In this document: in pieces, positions 45,111 through 52,896 of the stretch | Layout of the letters: each line of letters starts with the position of its first letter | Numbering within the stretch: position 1 is the stretch's first letter | Source of the DNA: VRUE01 sp036276735 | GTDB lineage: Bacteria; Actinomycetota; Thermoleophilia; Solirubrobacterales; 70-9 | Reading direction: 5' to 3' | Length of the DNA: 56,515 nucleotides | Assembly: GCA_036276735.1 (NCBI GenBank) | Contig: DASUOH010000012.1 | Coordinates: 1-56,515 of the forward strand | Made by a program: the position numbers and the translations under genes | The notes under the pieces: model-generated | Told to the model about the DNA's origin: nothing | Databases searched by the model: none | What the model saw: only the letters and a program-made list of their open reading frames with translations

Positions 45111-46358
45111 ATGACGTCCACGACGAGCGATTCCGCGGGTGTGAAGAGCCTGCTGTGGGTCGACGACCAGATCGCCGCATTCGGTTCGCATATCGAGGAC
45201 CTTGAGGAAAACGGCTATTCGGTCACCCAGGCGGCGACCGTGGAGGAGGCACTCTCGACGATTCACAGCGGGGCGCGTTTCGACGTCGTCCTGGTCGACC
45301 TGAAGATGCTCGAGTCCGACGGCATCCAGCTCCTGGCACGACTTGGCTCGGGGCCCCCCGACTTGGAGGGGACGAAGATCGTCGTCCTCTCCTCGTTCCT
45401 CTACGAGACGAAGATCCGGAAGCGGCTGGTCGACCTGAACATGAACGTCGCCCTGCTGGAGAAGACCGGTAAGCCCGGCAAGGGACAGGCCGCCTCACTG
45501 GCGGAGCGATTGGAGGCGATACTGAGCCGGGAGGACGTCGCTCCACCGCCAAGCGACCAGTTCTCCCGATGGGACCGCGAGGCGTCATCGACGGATCCGT
45601 TCGAGATCTCGCTGAGGTCCTATCTCGACAGCCCCATGGTGGTCAGAAGCCAGCTAGACCACAAGGCTGAGGTTGCGACGCGGCAGGCTCGTGAGGAACT
45701 GGCCGAGCGCAGCGTGGTCTGGTCGCTCTTCTGCGGCTCGAGCGAGAAGCCTGAGATGACCGCCTCGGACATGAGCGATATTCCGCCGGATGAGCAGATC
45801 TTCACGCTCGCGAGCCGACTGGACCGGCCTCCTTACGAGTTCTTCGAGCGTGGTGAATTCGAGGAGCACACGGGTCACGGTCAGGCGCCGAACGCCGCCA
45901 TCGGCGACCTGCGGGGTTGTCCGGGCTCGCCCGACTATCCGTTTTTCAAGATCCGCGTCGTGCACCAGCGCGAGAACAACATCTCGATCAACCTCTCGCG
46001 TGATTTCCACTTCGACAGCGGCCTCGACGTCACCGCATTCGCCCTGACCACCGCTCTGCAGATCGGCTTGGACGTCGACAAAACGAGACCGGCGAAGTTC
46101 GTGCGCTATGGCGGTAAGCAGCACGCGTTCTATCCGGCGACGGGTGATGCCTTCGTCGAGCGCGGGAATCGCGGCACCCTCAGCGTGGCGATCGCGGGCC
46201 GCGCCTACCTGAACTGGGACGAGACGCCCTTCAGCCGGCAGTGCAAGGACTTCGATTGCAGTGCCGGCGCCCTCTGCGCACGCCGTTATGCCCTGCTGGG
46301 CCGCAACATTCTGGTTGAAAACGAACTACAGCTCGACCTCAGGGGAATCGGCACTTAA
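45111..46358 (+). CDS. Response regulator with unrecognised C-terminal domain
   Basis: 415 residues from ATG 45111, which has a strong GGAGGAGGGGG site; an ATG at 45096 overlapping the kinase stop is possible. The REC domain (1-~135) has every key residue: Asp18/Asp19, phospho-acceptor Asp63 (VLVDLKM), Ser94 (VVLSS) and Lys118 (LLEKTGK). No DNA-binding domain follows. The C-terminal ~270 residues contain SLRSYLDSPMVVRSQLDHKAE (in parts), a strand-rich middle, and a Cys cluster (RQCKDFDCSAGALCARR) suggesting metal binding. I do not recognise this domain; it is the likely output, perhaps contacting or controlling the TIR protein encoded three bases downstream. Confidence 0.8.
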   Translation: MTSTTSDSAGVKSLLWVDDQIAAFGSHIEDLEENGYSVTQAATVEEALSTIHSGARFDVVLVDLKMLESDGIQLLARLGSGPPDLEGTKIVVLSSFLYETKIRKRLVDLNMNVALLEKTGKPGKGQAASLAERLEAILSREDVAPPPSDQFSRWDREASSTDPFEISLRSYLDSPMVVRSQLDHKAEVATRQAREELAERSVVWSLFCGSSEKPEMTASDMSDIPPDEQIFTLASRLDRPPYEFFERGEFEEHTGHGQAPNAAIGDLRGCPGSPDYPFFKIRVVHQRENNISINLSRDFHFDSGLDVTAFALTTALQIGLDVDKTRPAKFVRYGGKQHAFYPATGDAFVERGNRGTLSVAIAGRAYLNWDETPFSRQCKDFDCSAGALCARRYALLGRNILVENELQLDLRGIGT

Positions 46359-46361
46359 CCG

Positions 46362-47102
46362 ATGAGCTCTCAGCCGGCCATCTTCATAGGCAGCTCCACC
46401 GAGAGCCGGGAATACGCGGAGGCGCTGCAGCACGTCCTCGATCACGACCTGATCACGACCATCTGGACGTACGGCGTGTTTCTGCCGGGGGGGAGCACGC
46501 TGGGAAGCCTGGTCGACCGCACCAGGACGACCGACTTCGCCGCCTTGTTCCTGACCCCCGACGACGAAGCTGTGATCCGGGGCGAGTACCTGAAGACTCC
46601 GCGGGACAACGTCGTCTTTGAGGCGGGCCTCTTCATCGGTGGCATCGGGCCCGAACGGGCCTTCCTGCTGACGCCTCGCGAGGCCGTCGAGCTGCCCAGC
46701 GATCTACAGGGGATAACGCCGATCACGTACAGGACCGATCGAGAAGACGGGGATCTATTCAACGCGGTCAACCCTGCCGCGACGGCGATTCGCAGCGCGG
46801 CAAGACGAATAGGCCCGCGGCGGTTGCAGGGGTCGTCGCCCGAATCTGCCGTCGCGCCTTCCCCGGCCGTACTCGTCGCGATCGGGCAGCTCGGCGCGCT
46901 CGCCGCTCAGGCGGGTGCGCTACTGCGCGTGAACCCGACGGCGCACGGGAGGTTCGAAGTCGTCTTGATCGACGACACCCAGCTCGGGACATCCGTGGAG
47001 GTGGATCTGGGAGACAGCGCTGCGGTTGGGGCGATCGGCCAGTTGGGTCAGAGTCTGACCTCGGATCCCCGCTCCGCGGACGGACCCCCCGCCGCCTCAT
47101 AG
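46362..47102 (+). CDS. TIR-like (Cap12/Pycsar-type) putative NADase
   Basis: 246 residues. The N-terminal ~125 residues match the TIR-like 'predicted nucleotide-binding' domain (PF10137 type) used by CBASS Cap12 and Pycsar effectors: IFIGSSTESREYAEALQ, WTYGVFLPGGSTLGSL, ALFLTPDDE and PRDNVVFEAGLFIGGIG with the presumed catalytic Glu87. These domains destroy NAD+ when activated. The C-terminal ~100 residues (IGQLGALAAQAGALLRVNP and VVLIDDTQLGTSVEVDLGD) are not a STING or other sensor domain that I recognise. Last gene of the operon with a GAF histidine kinase and a REC protein; its 3' end overlaps the convergent MBL gene by 55 bases. Confidence 0.85.
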   Translation: MSSQPAIFIGSSTESREYAEALQHVLDHDLITTIWTYGVFLPGGSTLGSLVDRTRTTDFAALFLTPDDEAVIRGEYLKTPRDNVVFEAGLFIGGIGPERAFLLTPREAVELPSDLQGITPITYRTDREDGDLFNAVNPAATAIRSAARRIGPRRLQGSSPESAVAPSPAVLVAIGQLGALAAQAGALLRVNPTAHGRFEVVLIDDTQLGTSVEVDLGDSAAVGAIGQLGQSLTSDPRSADGPPAAS

Positions 47103-48088
47103 CGGATCACCTCCCCGTCGTCGACTTCCCGCACGCGTCCCTCGTTGACCAGCAGGTCGGCGTGGCCGATCACCTCCGAGAGGGTCAGGAAGGCCTGGGT
47201 GACGGCGACGTTGCCCCACATCGCCTGGGCGATCTCGTAGCCGGTCCGCGGTCGCTCGGCGATCAGGCGGTGGATCTTCTCCTTGCGGCGCTCGTGCTTG
47301 ACGAGGCGGTCGTCGATCAGCGCGGCGTGGTCGACGATCGGCTCGCCGTGCCCGGAGAGGACGATCTCAGCCGGCATCTCGCGAGTCGCCTTCAGCGACT
47401 CGATGTAGGTGACGAGCGCCTGGGGGCGGCCGTCGGAACCGTCGAGCGGCCGCGCGATCAGCGGGTTGGAGGAGATGTGGGCGATCAGGTGGTCGGCGGC
47501 GAGCAGGATGCGCCGCTCCTCGTCCCAGAAGACGGTGTCGGAGGGGCTGTGGCCGGGCCGGTGCAGAGTCTCGAGCGTGCGGTCCCGGAACTCGATCCGC
47601 TCGCCGTCGGAGAGCGGTCGCGTCACGCGGGCGTGCGACCCCCAGCCGCGGAAGCTGCGCGAGACGCTCTGTAGGGCGAAGGCGACCTCGGACGGAATCC
47701 CATTGCGGAGCATCAGCTCGACCGCGAACTCGTCCTCGCGCTCGGCGTCCTCGCCGAAGTTGGCCAGGCGCTCGGCGGCGAGGCCGAGCGCCGCCACCTC
47801 GGCCCCGGAGTGGTCGACGACGATCTCGACCAGGCCGACGTGGTCGATGTGCTGGTGGGTGATGATCACCAACTCGATGTCGTCGATCGAGTGGTCGTGC
47901 GCCGCCAGCTGGGCCCCCAACTCGTCGAGCGCCTTGCCCGAGTTGGGGCCGGTGTCGACCAGGGTCAGCGGCTCGTCCTCGATCAGGTAGCAGTTGACCC
48001 TGCCGACGGCGAAGGGCGTGGGGATGCGAAGGCGGTGGATGCCTGCTTCGGCGGCGCGCTCGAGCGCCCGCTCGGGAGTGAGCGTCAC
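47048..48088 (-). CDS. MBL-fold metallo-hydrolase
   Basis: 346 residues. The metallo-beta-lactamase motif is ITHQHIDHVG (HxHxDH), with further ligands in HRPGHSPSDTVFW, AADHLIAHIS and VLSGHGEPI. After the core (~20-265) comes a winged-helix-like C-terminus (KIHRLIAERPRTGYEIAQAMWG), as in glyoxalase II/LACTB2-like hydrolases. Substrate unknown. It is the last gene of a minus-strand cluster (CorA-HIT-phosphomutase-MBL) with four-base overlaps between the last three; its 3' end overlaps the TIR gene. Confidence 0.88.
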   Translation of the reverse strand: MTLTPERALERAAEAGIHRLRIPTPFAVGRVNCYLIEDEPLTLVDTGPNSGKALDELGAQLAAHDHSIDDIELVIITHQHIDHVGLVEIVVDHSGAEVAALGLAAERLANFGEDAEREDEFAVELMLRNGIPSEVAFALQSVSRSFRGWGSHARVTRPLSDGERIEFRDRTLETLHRPGHSPSDTVFWDEERRILLAADHLIAHISSNPLIARPLDGSDGRPQALVTYIESLKATREMPAEIVLSGHGEPIVDHAALIDDRLVKHERRKEKIHRLIAERPRTGYEIAQAMWGNVAVTQAFLTLSEVIGHADLLVNEGRVREVDDGEVIRYEAAGGPSAERGSEVRL

Positions 48089-49467
48089 GCCCGGATCAAC
48101 TGCAGGATCTCGTCCCGCTTCGCTTCCATGTCCTCGCGCGAGACGAGCGACTCCACGTTGAGCCGCAGCAGCGGCTCGGTGTTCGACGGTCTCACGTTGA
48201 AGTGCCAGTCCGGGTAGTCGACCGAGATGCCGTCCAGGCGCGTGATCTCGGCATCGGAGAAGCGCGCCGCGATCTCCTCCATCTTCGCCTCCTGGTCGGC
48301 GACCTCGGAGTTGATCTCGCCGGAGATGAAGTAGCGCGACCGGAACTCGTTCATCAGCTCGGCCAGGGAGCGGCTGTCGACTGAGAGCAGCTCGAGCATC
48401 AGCAGGGCCGGGATCGATCCCGAGTCAGCGCACCAGAAGTCGCGGAAGTAGTAGTGACCCGAAACCTCGCCGCCGAAGACGGCGCTCTCCTCGCGCATCC
48501 GCTGCTTGAAGAACGCGTGGCCCACCCGCGAGAGGTCCGAGCGGCCGCCCTCGGCCTTGACCAGGTCGGGGACGGCGCGGCTGGAGCGGGGGTCAAAGAG
48601 GATCGTCGCGCCCGGCTCCTTGACCAGTGCGGCCCGCGCCAGCAGCGCGCAGACGAAGTCGCCGTCGCAGAAGACACCCTCGCCGTCGATGAAGAAACAG
48701 CGGTCGGCGTCGCCGTCCCAGGCGATGCCGAGGTCGGCGCCGGTCGCCTGGACCCGCTCGATGATCATCCGACGGTTCTCCTCGAGCAGCGGATTTGGCT
48801 CGTGGTCGGGGAACTCGCCGTCGGGCTCGAAGTACATCTCCTCGAGGTCGAGGCCGAGGCTGCGCAGGATCGGCCCGACCATCGGCCCCGCCATGCCGTT
48901 GCCGCCGTCGACGACGACCTTCAGCGGCCGCACCCTGGCGGGATCGATGAAGGAGAGGGCGTGCTCGCGGTACTCGTCCCAGACGTCGACCTCCTCGACC
49001 GAGCCGCCGCCCGGTGCATCGCCCAGACCGGCCTCGATCTGGCGCCGCACGTCGCCGATCCCAGCGTCGCCTGAGAGGGCCAGCGCGCCCTCTCGGACCA
49101 GCTTGACGCCCGTGTAGGCCTTCGGGTTGTGCGAGGCGGTGACCATCGCGCCTCCGTCCAGCTGCCGCGAGCCGACTAGGTGGTAGAGCATCTCGGTGGC
49201 GACCATGCCGGCGTCGAGCACCTGCGCGCCCTCGGCGACGAGACCCTCGCGAACCTCCGCCGCCATCGCCGGCGCGGTCAGCCGCATGTCGCGGCCCAGC
49301 CCGACGCGCAGCTCGTCGGGCCGCTTGCCGCGCAGTCGCGCCAGCACGTGGGCGAAGGCGCGCCCGATCGCCCGCGCCGTCGTCTCGTCCATCTCATCGC
49401 CGTAAAGCCCCCGGATGTCGTAGGCCTTGAAGATGCCGGGGGGCGCCAGTACCGAATGCTCGTTCAA
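48085..49467 (-). CDS. manB: Phosphomannomutase/phosphoglucomutase
   Basis: 460 residues of the alpha-D-phosphohexomutase family. Start FKAYDIRGLYGDEMDE; phosphoserine loop VTASHNPKAYTG; metal loop IAWDGDADRCFFID; sugar-binding GGEVSGHYYF; phosphate-binding RPSNTEPLLRLN. It interconverts hexose 6- and 1-phosphates, feeding nucleotide-sugar synthesis, which matches the RfbF/RfbG-like genes 3.4 kb away. Whether mannose or glucose is preferred cannot be told. Overlaps HIT and MBL genes by four bases each. Confidence 0.93.
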   Translation of the reverse strand: MNEHSVLAPPGIFKAYDIRGLYGDEMDETTARAIGRAFAHVLARLRGKRPDELRVGLGRDMRLTAPAMAAEVREGLVAEGAQVLDAGMVATEMLYHLVGSRQLDGGAMVTASHNPKAYTGVKLVREGALALSGDAGIGDVRRQIEAGLGDAPGGGSVEEVDVWDEYREHALSFIDPARVRPLKVVVDGGNGMAGPMVGPILRSLGLDLEEMYFEPDGEFPDHEPNPLLEENRRMIIERVQATGADLGIAWDGDADRCFFIDGEGVFCDGDFVCALLARAALVKEPGATILFDPRSSRAVPDLVKAEGGRSDLSRVGHAFFKQRMREESAVFGGEVSGHYYFRDFWCADSGSIPALLMLELLSVDSRSLAELMNEFRSRYFISGEINSEVADQEAKMEEIAARFSDAEITRLDGISVDYPDWHFNVRPSNTEPLLRLNVESLVSREDMEAKRDEILQLIRA

Positions 49468-49952
49468 AACGCCTCCTTCAGCGCCGCATAGCTCTGCTCC
49501 AGCGTCTGCGGCATCACTTTCGTGTCGGCTATCACCGGCATGAAGTTCGTGTCGCCGCCCCAGCGCGGCACCACATGCAGGTGGATGTGATGCTCGACGC
49601 CGGCGCCGGCGACGCGCCCCTGATTGAAACCGACGTTGAAGCCGTGCGGGGAATAGACGTCCTCGAGCCGGCTCATCGCCTTCTGGGCCAGCGCCATCAT
49701 CTCGGTCGTCGTCTCAGCCGGCAGCTCCTGGAGCCGGCCGACGTGGTCGAACGGCGCCACCATCAGGTGCCCGTTCGTGTAGGGAAAGAGGTTCAGCATC
49801 ACGAAGCAGCGCTCGCCGCGGTGGACGATCAGGTTCGCCTCGTCGTCGCCAGCCGCCGGCTTGGCGCAGAAGATGCACTCCTCCTCGATGTCCTTGGACG
49901 CGTCCTTCACGTAGGCGAGGCGCCAGGGCGCCCAAATCCGATGATTAGCCAC
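49464..49952 (-). CDS. HIT family protein (Ap4A-type hydrolase/phosphorylase)
   Basis: 162 residues. The histidine triad is HHIHLHVVPRW (HxHxHxx). Around it are IFCAKPAAGDDEANLIVHRGE and the ILNLYPYxxGHxMVAP-like MLNLFPYTNGHLMVAPFDHV. N-terminal RIWAPWRLAYV and the ECIFC pair are typical of actinobacterial HIT proteins similar to Ap4A phosphorylase (Rv2613c type), which cut dinucleoside polyphosphates. Full length. Coupled to the phosphohexomutase gene downstream. Confidence 0.92.
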   Translation of the reverse strand: MANHRIWAPWRLAYVKDASKDIEEECIFCAKPAAGDDEANLIVHRGERCFVMLNLFPYTNGHLMVAPFDHVGRLQELPAETTTEMMALAQKAMSRLEDVYSPHGFNVGFNQGRVAGAGVEHHIHLHVVPRWGGDTNFMPVIADTKVMPQTLEQSYAALKEAF

Positions 49953-50060
49953 TGAGGGCGCATCCTAGTGAGACCAAGCCGCCCCCGGACGCGGGAGCGG
50001 AGGCCAATCGCAGTCTGATTCTTTTGGCCTCCGCGGGAGCAGAGGAGGCGGCGCTTTATG

Positions 50061-51068
50061 TCAGAGCCAGCCGCGACTGCGGAAGTAGCCGACCATGCCG
50101 AGCAGCAGAGCGAACATCGAGCCGACCACAATCCAGAAGGCGGTCATGTCGCCCTCGCCCGGCACGGCGACGTTCATCCCCCAAACGCTGGCGAGCAGGG
50201 TCAGCGGCAGGACGATGACGCTGATCGAGGTCAGCACGCGGAGGATGTCGTTGACCCGGTGCGAGATCACCGACTCGTTGGTCTCGGCAAGGGCGCCGAC
50301 GACCTCCTTGTAGTTCTCGAGCATGTCCCAGATCCGCTCGTGGGCGTCGACGATGTCGTCGAAGTAGATCTCCAGGTCGAGGTCGGTCGCTAAGTAACGC
50401 TGTTTGACCCGCTCGAGATCGCGCAGCACCGGCCGCTGCGGGCGGATCACCTTGCGGAAGTTGATGATCTCCTGCTTGACGTTGGAGATGTCGCGCACGA
50501 CCTCCTCGGAGCGCCCCTCGAAGATGTCGTCCTCGAGTGCGTCGAGCTTGTTGCCGATCTTGCGCAGCATCGGGAAGCAGTAGTCGAAGCTGTCGTCGAC
50601 CAGTCGGTAGAGGAGGTAGCCCGAGCCGCGCGCGAAGATCTGCTCGCGCAGCTCCTCTTTGGCGCGGCAGCGCTCGAACAGGTAGGCGACCGGCTGCAGC
50701 GGCTGGTTGGGGATCGTCACCACGTAGCCGGGGCCGACGAACAGGTCGAGCTCGGCGGCGCCGAGGCGCCCCGCCGCCGGGTCGAAGACCGGGAGGTGGA
50801 GGACGATGAACAGGTAGTCGTCGTAGACGTCGATCTTCGGCCGCTGGTTACGGGAGAGGACGTCCTCCAGGTCGAGCGCGTGAAAGTCGAAGTTCTCGTC
50901 CAGCCACTCGCGCTCCAGCGCGCCGGGACGCTCGATGTTCACCCAGCGCAGGCCGGAGGAGTCGATCTGCTCGACGCGCGGCGCGCGGGGCTCAGGCTGA
51001 GGCGCCGTCGTGAGCAGCTCGCCGCGCCGCGGCCCTCGCCGCAGCCTCGGTTTCGGAAGGTTCGGCAT
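50061..51068 (-). CDS. corA: CorA-family divalent metal transporter
   Basis: 335 residues. A cytosolic funnel domain (~35-270) with long helices (EEVVRDISNVKQEIINFRKVI in parts) is followed by two C-terminal spans (ILRVLTSISVIVLPLTLLASV and AFWIVVGSMFALLLGMVGYF) separated by the signature VWGMNVAVPGEGD (GMN motif). It forms pentameric Mg2+/Co2+ channels in the membrane. The short basic tail FRSRGWL ends it. Divergent from the SAM riboswitch and thrC gene. Confidence 0.93.
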   Translation of the reverse strand: MPNLPKPRLRRGPRRGELLTTAPQPEPRAPRVEQIDSSGLRWVNIERPGALEREWLDENFDFHALDLEDVLSRNQRPKIDVYDDYLFIVLHLPVFDPAAGRLGAAELDLFVGPGYVVTIPNQPLQPVAYLFERCRAKEELREQIFARGSGYLLYRLVDDSFDYCFPMLRKIGNKLDALEDDIFEGRSEEVVRDISNVKQEIINFRKVIRPQRPVLRDLERVKQRYLATDLDLEIYFDDIVDAHERIWDMLENYKEVVGALAETNESVISHRVNDILRVLTSISVIVLPLTLLASVWGMNVAVPGEGDMTAFWIVVGSMFALLLGMVGYFRSRGWL

Positions 51069-51129
51069 CGCTGACGCTCACGGTCTCGGGCATGGCTGGC
51101 GATGGTACTCTTCCCCCCACACATAAGCG

Positions 51130-51255
51130 CCACATCATGAGGGGTGGAGGGACTGGCCCAGTGAAGCCCCGGCAACCACCTCGGACCGCAAGGACCGAGG
51201 GGAGGTGCCAAGTCCAGCAGGTCGATGCCTATGAGCAGAGACCTGGAAGATGTGG
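51130..51255 (+). ncRNA. SAM-I (S-box) riboswitch aptamer
   Basis: P1 is formed by CCACATC (51130-51136) and GATGTGG (51249-51255). Inside are the S-box core blocks GGTGGAGGGACTGGCCC, GTGAAGCCCCGGCAACC and GAGGTGCCAAGTCC, plus a P3 hairpin (CCTCGG-ACCGCAAGGA-CCGAGG). The core and order match SAM-I aptamers, which bind S-adenosylmethionine. A terminator follows directly, so high SAM should stop transcription before the threonine-synthase-like gene. Confidence 0.93.
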
Positions 51256-51272
51256 GGAAGGCGTCCGACCGG

Positions 51273-51301
51273 ACCTCTGCCCCACAGGCGGAGGTTTTTT
51301 T
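51273..51301 (+). terminator. Intrinsic terminator of the SAM riboswitch
   Basis: ACCTCTGCC (51273-51281) pairs with GGCGGAGGT (51287-51295) around a CCACA loop, followed by seven T. This is the expression platform of the S-box upstream; it lies 24 bases before the ATG of the controlled gene. Confidence 0.9.
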
Positions 51302-51324
51302 CGAGGTAGAGAAAAGAGGATCGG

Positions 51325-52560
51325 ATGTCAATCGAGAGCTTGAGGTGCAAGGAGTGCGGCACGGCTTACGAGCTGGGCGCGCACTTCGCCTGCGACAACT
51401 GCTTCGGGCCGCTGGAGGTCGTCTACGACCACTCAGATCTTGACGCGGCCGAGGCGAAACGGCGCATCCAGGCCGGCTCGCAGGGGATCTGGCGCTACAG
51501 CGACTTCCTGCCCTTTGTCGGCCAGCCGCGTGACCCGCTGGAGCCGGGCCTGACGCCGCTGGTCAAGGCCGACCGCCTGGCCGAGAGGCTGGGGCTCGAC
51601 GCCGAGTTGTGGATCAAGAACGACGCCGCCAACCCGACCCACTCCTTCAAGGACCGGGTCGTCGCGGTCGCGGTCGCCAAGGCCCGCGAGCTCGGCTTCG
51701 AGACCGTCGCCTGCGCCTCGACCGGCAACCTCGCCAACGCGGTCGCCGCTCACGCCGCGGCGGCCGGGCTGGAGTCCTACGTCTTCGTGCCCGCCAACCT
51801 GGAGGAGCAGAAGCTTCTCGCCACCGGCATCTACGGCACCAACCTGGTCGGGGTGCGGGGCAACTACGACGACGTCAACCGGCTCTGCACGCAGCTGGCC
51901 GAAACCCGCCCCTGGGCCTTCGTCAACGTCAACCTGCGCCCCTACTACGCCGAGGGCTCCAAGACGCTGGCCTACGAGACCGCAGAGCAGCTCGGCTGGG
52001 AGCTGCCCGACCGGGTCGTCTGCCCGATCGCATCCGGATCGCTCTTCACGAAACTCGGCCGCGGCTTCCAGGAGTGGCTGGACCTCGGTCTGCTGAGCGG
52101 CGAGCTGCCCGTCTTCAACGGTGCTCAGGCAGAGGGATGCAGCCCGGTCGCGACGGCCTTCGCCGAAGGCTGGGACGTCTGCAAGCCGCAGCGGCCGGAG
52201 ACGATCGCCAAGAGCCTGGCGATCGGCGATCCGGCCGACGGGCCCTACGCGGTCGAGCACGCCCGGCGCAGCGGCGGCCGCATCGACGCCGTGGACGACG
52301 ACGAGATCCGTGCCGGCATCCGCCTGCTCGCCGAGACGACCGGCATCTTCACCGAGACCGCCGGCGGGGTGACGATCGGCGTCCTGGCGAAGCTGGCCGA
52401 GCGCGGCGACATCGCCGCCGGCGAGCGGGTCGTCGTCTACATCACCGGCGAGGGCCTGAAGACGCTCGACGCGGCCCGCGATAGCTTCCACATGCACGAG
52501 ATCGACCCCGATCTCGACAGCTTCGAGTCAGAGTTCGAGCAGCAGGAGGCAGTCGTCTGA
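51325..52560 (+). CDS. thrC: Threonine synthase-like PLP enzyme under SAM riboswitch control
   Basis: 411 residues from ATG 51325 (AGAGGA upstream). An N-terminal four-Cys ribbon (Cys8, Cys11, Cys23, Cys26) precedes a fold-type II PLP domain with the cofactor Lys109 in PTHSFKDRVV, the phosphate-binding ACASTGNLANAVAAHAA and VCPIASGSLFTKLGRG. The best overall fit is threonine synthase (O-phosphohomoserine to threonine). The control region is a SAM-I riboswitch, which normally governs methionine genes, and the next gene, overlapping by one base, encodes a MoaD-like protein ending in Gly-Gly. An alternative role is homocysteine synthesis from O-phosphohomoserine with a protein thiocarboxylate as sulphur donor. 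Confidence 0.88.
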   Translation: MSIESLRCKECGTAYELGAHFACDNCFGPLEVVYDHSDLDAAEAKRRIQAGSQGIWRYSDFLPFVGQPRDPLEPGLTPLVKADRLAERLGLDAELWIKNDAANPTHSFKDRVVAVAVAKARELGFETVACASTGNLANAVAAHAAAAGLESYVFVPANLEEQKLLATGIYGTNLVGVRGNYDDVNRLCTQLAETRPWAFVNVNLRPYYAEGSKTLAYETAEQLGWELPDRVVCPIASGSLFTKLGRGFQEWLDLGLLSGELPVFNGAQAEGCSPVATAFAEGWDVCKPQRPETIAKSLAIGDPADGPYAVEHARRSGGRIDAVDDDEIRAGIRLLAETTGIFTETAGGVTIGVLAKLAERGDIAAGERVVVYITGEGLKTLDAARDSFHMHEIDPDLDSFESEFEQQEAVV

Positions 52561-52832
52561 TGGCAGTCAAGGTGAAGATCCCGACCCAGTTGCGTGCCGC
52601 GACCGGCGGGGAGTCCGAGGTGGAGGTGTCCGGCGCGACCGTCGGCGAGGTGCTCGATGCGGTCTTCCACGCGCATGGCGACCTGCGCGAGCGGATCACC
52701 CAGGACGGCGACCTGCGCCGCTTCGTCAACGTCTACGTCAGCGGCGAGGACATCCGTTTCCAGGACGGCCTCGAGACGAGAATCGACGAGGGCGACGAGG
52801 TGACGATCCTGCCCGCCGTCGCCGGCGGCTAG
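52560..52832 (+). CDS. MoaD/ThiS-family sulphur-carrier protein
   Basis: 90 residues of ubiquitin-like fold: VKVKIPTQLRAATGGESEVEVSGATVGEVLDAVF (in parts), INVYVNGEDIR-like VNVYVSGEDIRF, and DGDEVTILPAVAGG-type DEGDEVTILPAVAGG. The C-terminal Gly89-Gly90 is what an E1-like enzyme adenylates and turns into a thiocarboxylate. No moaE, thiG or molybdopterin gene is near; instead it overlaps the thrC-like gene by one base and shares its SAM riboswitch, as CysO pairs with CysM in mycobacteria. No E1-like (MoeB) or JAMM protease gene lies in the window. Confidence 0.9.
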   Translation: MAVKVKIPTQLRAATGGESEVEVSGATVGEVLDAVFHAHGDLRERITQDGDLRRFVNVYVSGEDIRFQDGLETRIDEGDEVTILPAVAGG

Positions 52833-52896
52833 CAGCGCCCGCCCGAACTTCGGCTGACTTGATGACCCTATAGGCATTAAAAGGCAGCAGAAGTCG

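Noticed and set aside
43894..45180. 428-codon minus-strand frame opposite the histidine kinase
   Set aside because: Shadow frame; the kinase ATPase boxes are clear on the plus strand.
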